Shown here: positions 46,101-56,505 of the stretch, piece after piece
Layout of the letters: each line of letters opens with the position of its first letter
How positions within the stretch are numbered: the stretch's first letter is position 1
Translations under genes and position numbers: made by a program
Source of the DNA: Gorsachius magnificus
Lineage: Eukaryota > Chordata > Aves > Pelecaniformes > Ardeidae
Length of the DNA stretch: 64,000 nucleotides
Direction: 5' to 3'
NCBI GenBank assembly: GCA_034008185.1
Contig: CM067082.1
Span: 10,834,984 to 10,898,983 of the forward strand
The notes under the pieces: model-generated
The model's database searches: none
Told to the model about the DNA's origin: nothing
Seen by the model: the letters and a program-made list of their open reading frames with translations, nothing else

Positions 46101-48353
46101 AGAGCTGTGTCTTGCCTGCCCCTTTGGTCGGTTACTTGGAGTGTGTGAATTCTGCAGTGAGTAGGACATGAGGAAATTCAAAACCTGCTTATCTGTGCTG
46201 GAAGCATTTCCAGCGAAGACATGTGAATGTGTCTTAGGGGAGGACACAGAATATGTTGTCCTGCTGATATCAATTGCCCCTTTAAAAGAGACTCGGACTG
46301 AACTTGCAGTAGCTCTAAACATCAGGCAGGGAATTGTCCCATCACAGTGAAATCTGCAGCCTACCAAGAAGCTGCCTGCGTGCCTAGGTGCGGGCAGCTC
46401 TTGGGGATGGGGTTAACGTGGGTCTGAGATCCAAAACCAGCTTTGTGATTGAGCCCGCAGTCTGCAGGCTCTCCTCTTTCCCAGTGTGATTTCACGTTAG
46501 TTATCGCAGCTGTAGCAGGTGCGGAGGTTGAGGAGAGCCCCAAACCTGGGGTGCTGGCCTTGCCCATGGAAGCCGGCTAAAGTAGGAAGAGCTGGTCTAG
46601 GTCAGAGAGAAAATAGGTGGAAAGAAAACTGCCCATTTTGCCAGAAGAGAGACATTCCATCTGATATTTCAGAAATGCCTCCCTTTTTACCTTTGCACTG
46701 TCTGCATTAGCAGTCTCTGAGCATTGCCTTCTGGGCTGAGGGAGAGGAAGACTGCTGAAGCAAACAGCACCGTGTCTTCTCCCACACCGCAAAGATCAAG
46801 CAGGTCCTGCCCAGAATCCGCAGTTCCTGTTTACGCCATACATGATGTCTCCAATGCCTTCAGCACTCGTGGTAGTTCCTGCAGCTCTTCCTCGATAACT
46901 AACTCCAACTGGCACAGCTGAGACGTCGGGAAGATGAATCCTTGCAGAGCAGCCAGCTCTTGCTTTTGTTTTGCACTTGTGTTGCTGATGTTAAGCCTTT
47001 GAACAAGGCCTCAGGCCCCCGTTACAGCACGGGGCAGATGAATACAAAGAGGGGGTTCTTGTCTTGTGGGGACGATCCGAGTCACAAGCTCTCCAAAGGG
47101 ATGCCAGACTGCAAGCGTTTGTTGTGGTCCAAGCCACTGCTTATTTCCTCCAGTGACGCAAACTTGTGTCAGTCTTTTTCGGTGGTTGAGCATGTGCGAA
47201 GGGAGATGCTAACCTCCCTGGCATTTCTCCGCTTGTACTTGCGCACGTGTTTGCGCAAACCCAGAAATGACAGGCTGGATTCAAAGATGCCTGGGTGGGG
47301 TCGTTTGGTCTGTGGGCTGCCGGAGGTCTGAACCAGACGCTGTCAGGCTGGAAATCTCTGGATGAAGATCTGGAAGGAGCCTGGGGTGTGTAGCACCTCA
47401 TGTCGCTGAGACCAGCAGAGGCTGGATCTTAAAATTCTCAAGCTGCAAGCAAGGCAAGAGCTTCCCAGCTAAACATTTGCCATACACATCTGTGACAGAT
47501 GTGGGAAAGAAATAGCATACTCTTAACTAGCCTCTGATAATAATCATATCCTTGGAGATAAATACCCTCCTGCCAGTGGTTTCCAATGCAATCATTTACC
47601 ATCTGGTCAAAGCAGAGATTAGGCTTCATGATTGCATGACACTGAATTTGCCTCCTACACTGCAAGGAGGAAAGCAAATTCGTCACACTGAATGGTGACT
47701 ACAGCTTTAGACCTTATGAGCTATCTGCTTGTTTGCTAAGAAGAATTGTTTAATCCTTGATACCTCAGCAGCCTTTTTGCTATTGAATAACAACAATCCT
47801 CTCTGATCTCAAGTTTTGACGTAGTCTGTGGTATGTTTTTGAGGGGTTAAGCCAGGGCAGGACTATGTGTGTGAGCAACAGTGTAACGGTCGTTGTTGTT
47901 GGCTTGCACCACCTTACTGCACGTTAATCGCTGAAAATGCACCTGCATTGCATGTGCAAAAGGATTTATCATTTCCAGAACATTCTATAGAACTTAGCAT
48001 TTTCCAGGTGGCACTGACCCGTCCCTTCCTGTCCCTGACATTGTAATGGCTCCTTGAAAGCATCACCCTGTTCCTGTAAGTAAAAGCAATTCCCACTGAT
48101 TTTACTAGTGCAGGAGTAAGAACCTGTGCAGAAAACCTATCTGTTTTGGAATGAAAAAGTCCTTTTTCTCTGTGTAAATAAAATATTTAGTACTGGTGAG
48201 TTCTTCCAAAGAAAGTTGATTTCTCTATTTTATAATTTTTTGCTACCTTTCCATGTAATGGAAACTTGCCCAATGTTTTTCTGGTTTATGATGAAGATTT
48301 CTAGATGCTACAGCAGTAATGAGGTTTCCTTGGTTTTGTTCTGTTTTATCCAG
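43141..48353. other. Candidate intron or intergenic sequence, no other gene supported
   Basis: Open frames up to 140 codons (45113-45535, -) show no recognisable domain. An ATGTATGTATG-type short tandem tract lies near 44617-44635. Nothing else identifiable. Confidence 0.4.
43980..44039. repeat. Two-copy 30-bp tandem duplication
   Basis: The unit GACATTCACAGTGAGTGAAA then ACTGTTGTGT occurs twice head-to-tail (43980 and 44010) with a single T/C difference near the end. Recent slippage duplication; each unit contains a donor-like CAGTGAGTG. Confidence 0.85.
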
Positions 48354-48425
48354 GCAAGTGCAAACAAACTGAAGTTCATCCTCAGCAAGACGTGGGACAA
48401 CTACAAAAGCCTGTATCTAAGCTAA
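48354..48425 (+). CDS. Candidate unknown gene, terminal coding exon 6
   Basis: Acceptor GTTCTGTTTTATCCAG ends at 48353. In phase 0 it reads ASANKLKFILSKTWD then NYKSLYLS and TAA at 48423-48425, a lysine/aromatic-rich end. A second frame is open for longer (KCKQTEVHPQQDVGQ ... to a TAG near 48,525) and would need one carried-over base, so the frame depends on the upstream join. Two AATAAA signals about 305 and 340 bases downstream fit a last exon. Confidence 0.35.
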   Translation, partial: ASANKLKFILSKTWDNYKSLYLS

Positions 48426-48729
48426 AATATTTGGCTGAGATATTTGGCCCTGCCACCTGCAACTGTGGGGCTCCTGTGCAGAATGACTCCACGCTGCTGA
48501 AGTGGTTGTGGCTGTGGCCCAAATAGCTTTTCCAATAGGAAACTTTGCTCTTATATTTCAGAGAGAATGTTTCTACAGAGCCAAAGCACCATGTGCTTTG
48601 ACTTGCCCTGATGTGAGTTGGAAAGTAAGAGTAAAATTACTGTAAACATTTCTTTTTCCTGATAGATTTCCCCACACACACTTTATAATATTGTATTTTA
48701 TTTCTTTAAGTCCCAAATCTGATGCTTGA

Positions 48730-48735
48730 AATAAA
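48730..48735 (+). terminator. Candidate poly(A) signal AATAAA for the 33-48 kb transcript
   Basis: Exact AATAAA followed by TGATGTCTTTTGCCTG, a T/G-rich downstream element. A second AATAAA lies at 48764-48769. Placement about 305 bases after the candidate stop is normal for a terminal exon. Confidence 0.4.
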
Positions 48736-48789
48736 TGATGTCTTTTGCCTGATTCCCAGAGGGAATAAAAAAATACATTCTCTGCTATT

Positions 48790-50749
48790 ATAAATTAATG
48801 AAATTACAGATCAGACTGGGGTGTTACTGCAGGTGCAGAAAGCTTTTCTCTGCCTTCCTAACTTCGCCAATCTTATTATCTGGCATGGCAAATTTCCTAC
48901 AGTTGACCCACCAGCTTTCCAGCAGCTAAGTATATGGCCAGTCATTCTTCTTAGTGAAAATCAGCCAATCCTTTTTTAACACAGAATTAATGAAATTATG
49001 AAAATTTACATCAGCAAAGGTTTTATCACAGTATTTTACATACAGCCTTACTATTGAATTAAAGACATTGAATGGTTCCATAAATACCAGGCATTGTTGA
49101 TAATCCAAGACTTGATGACTTAATTCTGCTACTTTATAGGCAAACTGGTAGAGAATAAGCATAAAAGAGAAATACTTTTCCCTTAGTTCAAAGTATTTTT
49201 ATTTTGTTGTTCGATAAAGAGAAATGATTACTCGAGCAAGGATTATGATCATGCTAATTGGTGATCTAAGAAATGTAGGGGTTTTAGGCAGAAGGTTTTC
49301 ATTGTATGCAACGAAAAGATATTCTGGTATCCCTAAACTTTTCCTCTTTTATCTTTGCATCTGCTATACAGAGGAGCCAAGTGTCAAATGCCAGTATGTA
49401 TATGGCCAAATAGGCCAATGAGTCCTTCTCTTGTCTTCTTCACTGACCCTGAAGTCTTTATTTCACTTTAATGAGTGTAAGCTGGAGGTAGGTAATTCAT
49501 ATGGCCTGACACCTGGCTGATCATCTATGGCTTAAAAGAGACCTTGAAGAACATGAGTGTGCAGAATGAAAAAATCTGTGTGGTCATTGTGAACCTACAC
49601 AGGAAAACTTGACAGTCCCAGAAACAGCATTCATAAAATATATACTTATACATTTTATGAAATTATACTTATACATGTATAAAATATAAATTATTATTTT
49701 TTTCAGTTGGATGGGTGGGTGCTGTAGGGTGTTACTATTGCACACTGTTCCCTGGTTTAAAAAAACAACACCTGGGTTTGTGCTCTTACCATTGGATGTA
49801 GGCAGTGTCTGTATAAAGTAATCATAGGAAGAGAGTGAGAGCACACAGGTGGGCAGTGAGATAAAGACTGGGTGCTATCTGGGCTCTAATTAAGCCAGAT
49901 CAGGAGACAGTGAGAGCTTCTGCACTGATAAGCAAAGCCAAGTCCCAAAAGTCACGACTAAACTCTTCCTTCTTGTCTTCTGCCAAGCAGAGAGGGCATA
50001 TCCAAACAGTCCTGAGAAAATACTGTTCCCTGTACTGTGCCCAAATGTCACCTGGGAGGAAGATGGTTGGCGCAGGTTAAACTGTGTGAGAGAGCCCACC
50101 AGCACTTCCACAGTGAGGGCAGCCATGGTTCAGCGCTCAAGCCTCTGCCCGGACCAGGGTTTGTTTGCCAGTATGGGTGTAAGGTTGCTAACCATGAATA
50201 CTGATTTTGGGGCAGAAGGCAGGACTGCTGGGCATTGCAATCATTCAGAATCGGTGCTTGTGTTCAAGGGCTTGCTTAAGAATATACCTAGATATTATGT
50301 CATGCAGTTATTCAAGGTCCAGATATGGACTATTTCTTGGTTCCAGAATGATGCTGATATGATGCCCAAACATGCTATACTAAAAAGACCAAGTCTTTAA
50401 TCAGAACAACTGAAGGATTTGAGCTTTTTCTTCTTGTTTTGGGTTAGTGGTTTAAAAGACGGAGGGACTGAGAACTGACAGCCTCTGTCTTGGTGTAAAA
50501 TCAGCCCATTCACCTCTGCATCAGACTCTTCATCTCTGAAACAGACATGGAACTACTTCAACAGGTAACTGGAAGGGATATGGGGGTGAAACTGCCTATT
50601 GCAGGCTCCTTCCCAAACCCCCATCCTGGCTCCTGAATCTGTAGACTCACTCTCTGTTGGCAAGTCACTATACATCGTGATTTAATAGGAAAACAGGAGA
50701 TGAGATAGCTTTTTCATCTGTTTTTTTTTATCTTCCCAACTACCTAGGA
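48790..50749. other. Intergenic, AT-rich, nothing identifiable
   Basis: Short ORFs only. An imperfect direct repeat of ATACTTATACAT units with a TATACATGTATA palindrome sits at about 49643-49681. Confidence 0.4.
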
Positions 50750-50852
50750 TGTCCTGTGTAACATGCTCTAGGTGAACCTGCTTTAGCAGGAGGTTGGACT
50801 AGATGATTTCTCGAGGTCCCTTCCAACCCTTGCCATTTTGTGATTCTGTGAA
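50750..50852 (+). mobile_element. CR1-like 3' terminal fragment
   Basis: Matches the CR1 3' end order: ...CTTTAGCAGGAGGTTGGACT, AGATGATTTC, TCGAGGTCCCTTCCAACCC, and a diverged tail TGTGATTCTGTGA. Very short and old. Confidence 0.75.
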
Positions 50853-53800
50853 AAGTAGGATCTACATATCTATTCAAAAAGGCTGCTGTTAATTTCCCTT
50901 GGAGAAGCACTCTTGGTGTTGGGCTTTTTCTATGGGCATGTGCAAATCCCCCACTGTAAACTGTAGAAATAATAGATTTGGGACAAGAATAAGTAGATCT
51001 CTAATAAAAGTGGGTGTTGACTGCAGGCTTCAGCCGAAAACCACATCCTTTTGGTGCTCCTCTGTTCTCTTAGCACCTAGATCTGACCTTGATCTGAACT
51101 TAGCATAATTTCCCTGTCCTAAGAATTGCCTTTCTGGGCCCCTGGCGTCAGCATGAGATATTTCCGTAGCACAGTGATAGCTACATGCGATTTTGTGCTC
51201 TTTCCAAGCCAAAAGGGTCATCCGACTTGTGTAGTTAGTGACTGTTACACTCTTAAAACCAAAAAGTGTTCAGCAATCTCTGTATGGAACGATCCATCAC
51301 GTCTGCTGCTGGCCCCAAGCAGATAGGCTGTTTAGTGTAAACAGGGCTTATATGAAGGGGATCTCAAGACTACTTGTTGCTAGTAATACTCTGAAATAGT
51401 GGATTAAGGCCTTGGAAGGAGTATTCCTGGGCACATTGTCAAGAGAAGCCTGCAGTGGATTTATTGAGCTCACTCATGCTGTCACAAAACAGTAACGCTG
51501 AATGTCAATCTCTTGTGTCCGGGACACAAGGAACTCATGAGGAGCCATTTTGGAGTTTTGTGAAAGAGAGGTGTGAGCATAGATTCATCCCTTTGCAGGA
51601 CATGAAGAGACACTCGCAAACTTGCATGACCTGGTGCTGCAAGGCAATCCCCGTGTGTCTCAGGGAGGAGATGCTGTGGCTGCTGGAGCAATGAGTTTGG
51701 AGTAACAGGCTTTGGTGTGCTCTGAATCTAAGTAGGATTTCTGGGGGAGCAGGCAACAGCATTTTTGCCTTGGCCTTGTGGGCAAGCCTGGCTTGTACCT
51801 TGAGATCGCTGGTGTGCTGAGTGTAGCTGCAGTTCTGTGTTCATGATTTGCTGTTGGTTTTGTCTCTCTGAGCTTGAAGGGGGGACATGCACAAGGGTTT
51901 TGATTCTGTAACTAATAGCTGGTATGCAGTCACCTAACTGGTAAGGCGGTATACCCAGTCATTTGACAGCAGTCGTATTACTAGGCTTTCTCCAGAGAAG
52001 GTTCAAGGTTCAGACCCTTGGATTCAGGGACTCAGGGATTCACAGACCAAATCCCAGATTGCAGGTCACCCTCCACAGTGAAGCAGCTACAGTTGCATGG
52101 ACTCTCTTTTGAAGGCTGTCTTGTTTTCTCTAAATGTTGGTGTTCCTTATTTTTAATTTTGTGCTGCCATGAAGTAACTCAGAACTAAGAATACTATTTG
52201 TTTTCCTTTACCTTGAATTCTCCAGCTTCCTCAGCCATGCCTCAGACTTGTCTGGCTCTCACGGGTCTCCTCAGTACACCCTGGTGGTGGGAGTGCTCGG
52301 TGGTGTGGTGTGGTGGTTTGTGTTGTTGGTGGTGAGGCTCTGAGGCAGGCGTGGTGAAGGGCACTGGAGTTCATTCACACAACCCGCACTTGGAGTACAG
52401 TGTGTCCTTTGAAATATAACTCACTTTGCAATGGCATCCACAGAAAACACCCACTTGCCCTCCCTCCGTATCACTTAGAAACTAGGAACTCCTCCTTTTA
52501 CAAAGGTGAGAAACTCCTGCTGGCACCCAAGACCAAAATGAACAAGATGGAATTTGTTGGATCAGATGGGGATGGGTGCCATCAAGAGAGCCTGGAAGGA
52601 CTTGGCAAGAAATTCCCCTCCTTTCTTGTTTCTCAGTCGAGGAAAGGCAGACATGAGCAAGTGCCTGGATCCGAAGACCAGCTTAGGCCAAATCAGGACA
52701 AGGGCTGAGCTCAGATCCAAATTGTTCTCTCTCGGGTTTGGCTGCCAGTGGTGGATATCTCCCAAGATTTGATGGTTGCACGAGCCTTTTGCAATCTTGG
52801 CTGGAGATCTCGTGGAAATTGTTCAGCTTCACGTTGGTGAAACAGGCCCTTTTCTGAAGTGAGAGTATAGAAAGCATTTTCTGTAGTGCAGACACAGGTT
52901 TGGAGGAGTAAGGCAAGAGAACATTTTAATTCAGGGACCAGTATGGAGTAGTAAACAAGTGGTGCAAATAGTCTAAGAAAAAGCTTAGGCTGGAAATGAA
53001 AACATTTGTTTCTACCAGAAAAAGCTGCTGTAGAAGAGATTTCTAGATGACTGATTGCACTTGTGGGCAGATTTTCCCAGAGGAGGCTGTAGCTCTCCCG
53101 CTATTACTGCCTTCTGCAGTTTTTTTAAGCAAAATACGTTGTAAAAGCAGTAACCCAGTGTGGACAGCTGTGACAGCAGTGGATGGTTACCATGACCCAG
53201 CGGAGATGCAGCCATAGTGGGCTAGATTCTAGGCGATCAGGCAGGACCATGCAAATGTGAAGTATCTTCCAGCAAAGTCACCAGCAGTAATGTAAAAAAA
53301 TGGGGCAGTGTTTTGTGAAGGGAGGGTTGGCTGGCTGTGTCCGTTTGCTTTCTGCTGGGGGAGAGGCCTGGGCAGAAACTCAGATGTCCCCAAGTGCACT
53401 GCTGGCCTAAATGCTGTTGGTTTTTCTGCATAGCCCAAGACCTACACACTTTGCTGAGTTTGGTCCCTCGGAGGTATCTTTTTTTTCCTCATCATGGCTT
53501 CATTTTCCTTTGGATTATTCGCCTTTGCCTTAACTCAGCACTGCAGGATGGCACATAGCTCTCACCTTATTTCTAGAAATGGGTCAGAAATAAAAAAAAG
53601 CTGTGGACACTTCTGTTAAGACGGGAAAGCTCTGATGACTGCAAACAGTTGGGAGAATGAGACTGGGGTAGGTTGGGTTCATTTCATGCTGTAGGTATCG
53701 GTGCCACGTAAACTCCTCCCTCTCTAACATACACTCGCCTGTTGGGTTTTACATTTCTTCAGCGTCACTTTAGGTTACCTATGGCTGCGTGTACCTGGTG

Positions 53801-56096
53801 GATACAGTGTCCCCAGCTGTCTGCCTTGTTTAATCTGCTTGCTAAATGCATTTCCCTGGCGTCTTTGCGGTACATGCATGGCAAGTTCTCCAAAATTCTC
53901 ACATGGTACAATCACTGAAAAGACTGTTTATGAGGTTGGGATCTAAAGCTCCTTTGAGTGGGCAAGGACTTTCATGTGAAGAGATTTCCTGGCTCTATGA
54001 CTAACTATGTTTTTTTGTGTTTTTTTTTCTTTTTTTGCCAGGTTGGTGCAGTCCTATGACATGATCGAGTGGTTGAAATGTGCCGGTGTCGAGCTGTGTT
54101 CAAATGCTGTAGGGTGTGCCAGGAATGTCAGAGCATAGAGATGTAAAGATACAGTTTCTTTTCACCCCCAGTTTGTCTTGATGCCCAAATTAAATAGGCA
54201 ATGTTCATCCAGAAAAAGGGAAGGGAAGAGGAGAGGGGAAAAATGGGGAAAGGAAAGGGGAAAGGAGAGAAAGGGAGGAAAGGAAAGAGGAAAGGAAAAA
54301 TGTTTCAAAACATGGGATGGTTTTCACTGAAAACAGAAATTTGTCTGAATTCTTACTGTTTGAACGTGCATTTAATTTTAAAAGGACTATCACTTATTAT
54401 GTAAAATTAACCTTACATTAGAGTTAATTTTTTTAAGTTTGCCATTTATGCCTGTGAATATCAAGGGAGATGGGAGCACATACGGGCACCAGGCTCATCT
54501 CTGCATGGCTGCTGTTACTGCAGAGCTGAAGTCCAGCCTCCAGTTTAATCCTCTAAAGAGACTCCTGCCCTTTTGTACCCAGGCAGGGCAATATTTGCTG
54601 CCACCCTGGGACACGTGGAAACCTACTGAGAAAGTTCTTTCTGTAGGAGTTAATGCGTTTTGTTATTTTTATATTGGGGTGGTGCTGTGACAAGATGCTG
54701 CTGGGTACCAAGGGAAGGGAGGATGATGTGGGAATGCACCCATTTGCAGCGTTAAGTAATTTGGAGTATTGCTTTTGACCCTGCAGTGTCTCAATGCGAC
54801 TTCCCACTGCCTCAGTTTCTCCTTGTTCTTCAAATCACAGCAATCACTCTGCTTACAGATGCATGGGATTAGAGGTGAGTATTTAGCAGCATTAATTCAT
54901 GGTCTTTTTGAGAGCTCCTTCCTTCTTCACCCCACCCCAGAGCGCTTAAACCTTCTCTCTGCCAAAATATAATAAATTGCAGGTCTGGCCCCTAACGATT
55001 CCTCGTCCGGGAAGCTAGGGATGCGGGCGATTTATCTCCCAATGATTAAACCTGCAGACAAAAAAGGGCGAATTGCCTGAACTAAATTACTGCCCATGCA
55101 TTATTCAGCCGGCTGGGGGGAGCTCTGTGGGGGGGACAGGCAGAGGCCAGCAATCACCATGGCCCTCGGGACGAGGGGGGGTTCCCATGGGGTGTGCACC
55201 CCACTCTGGTCCCCATCCCCATCCTGTCCCCCTGGGGAGTCGCGGGGCTGTAGATGGCAGCAAAGGCTGCGGGATGGAAAGGCACAGTCGGGGCTGGTTT
55301 CATCAACTCCCTGGTGCCCGAATGATGGCCCCAGCTTTGCAAGGCAGTGGGAAGAGGGAGGATGTTCACCCCACTGTTGGGGCTGGGAAGAAGACATTGG
55401 AGAGGACCTCTAGCCAGGAGGGAGGTTACAGGAGGGGAGAGGAGAGCACTCTGCATTTGTGTGTGTTTAACCCTGTGTTTGACTGGAAAGCCCGCTGTCC
55501 GGATTATCCAAATCCCATCTGTGCTTTTGCTGCTGTTGGCCCCTCTGTTGGTCCAGGTACATGGCTGGTGCTGTACAGAGTGACCGGGAGGTCTTTGCCT
55601 CCTCCCCAGGTGCACAGAGCCCTGATCACTGCTCAGGGATGGGAAGGGACAGTGGAGAAGGTACAGCAAATCATCACTCCTGCTGCTCTGTTTTGATGAT
55701 TGCTAAACAATTTTTTCTTCCCAGCTTTGCTTATAGTGCCCAACAGGATATGCAGATGTTAAGCTTTCGGTTTTAGATGCAAGTTTTGGGGTCTCCTCTG
55801 AGAGAGGAGTGCAGTGCCTCAGCCTCTCCGGCTATTTGGCTGTTCTCTCCTCAGCTGGGCAAAGACTCAATGGGTGGGACATGGTGCTCTGGGATGAACT
55901 CCCTGGTATATGTCCCTAGAAATGATGGGGATCCTAACTGAGATGGGGTTAATGATCCAGGTGTCACATCTGGCACATGAGGCTGCACAAGACTCGCATT
56001 GCTAATGCTCACCCTGGTTTAGGGGTGAGCTCTGCTGGCCCTCCTGACTGATGAGGCAGCTTCGGTGCATTTAACCCCATACTACTTTTTTCATAA
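50853..56096. other. Intergenic, no supported gene
   Basis: No recognisable coding domains. A GC-rich stretch at 55.07-55.70 kb is open in several frames on both strands at once, the mark of chance ORFs. An exon-like 34-nt segment (54841-54874) lies between a good acceptor and a GTGAGT donor. Confidence 0.4.
54213..54301. repeat. Purine-only GA-rich low-complexity tract
   Basis: About 90 bases of almost pure A/G on the + strand built from GGAAAGG/GGGAAA-type motifs with only one or two T interruptions. Such homopurine tracts can form triplex (H-DNA). Confidence 0.8.
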
Positions 56097-56505
56097 AATC
56101 ATAGAATCATTTAAGTTGGAAAAGACCTTTGGGGTCATCAAGTCCAACTGTTAACCTAACCCTGCCATCCCACCACTAAACCATGTCCTAATCTACCCAT
56201 CTTTTAAATCCCTCCAGGGATGGGGACTCAACCGCTTCCCTGGGCAGCCCATTCCAATGCTTGATAACTATTTCAGTGAAATTTTTCCTAATATTCAATT
56301 GAAACCTCTCCTGGCATTTCCTTGAGGCCATTTCCTCGAGGCCATTTCCTCTCATCATCTCCCTATTGCCCGTTACCTGGGAGAAGATACCAACACCCAC
56401 TTGGATACACCCTCCTTTCAGGTGGTTGTACAGAGCAATAAGGTCTCACCTCAGCCTCCTTTCTTCCAGGCTAAACAACCCCAGTTCCCTGAACTTCAGG
56501 GTAAC
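56097..56505 (-). mobile_element. CR1 LINE 3' fragment, minus strand
   Basis: Begins on the + strand with the inverted CR1 tail (ATCATAGAATCAT), then AGTTGGAAAAGACCTTTGG and GTCCAACTGTTAACC. On the minus strand it encodes MGVGIFSQVTGNRE, RFQLNIRKNF and [15 protein letters not shown], typical CR1 C-terminal blocks. It is 5'-truncated near 56505 and contains an internal 14-bp tandem duplication (56324-56351). Confidence 0.92.

Noticed and set aside
55073..55696. 207-codon + strand ORF with overlapping ORFs in other frames and on the minus strand
   Set aside because: GC-rich, stop-poor DNA open in several frames at once; low-complexity composition; no motif or splice support.
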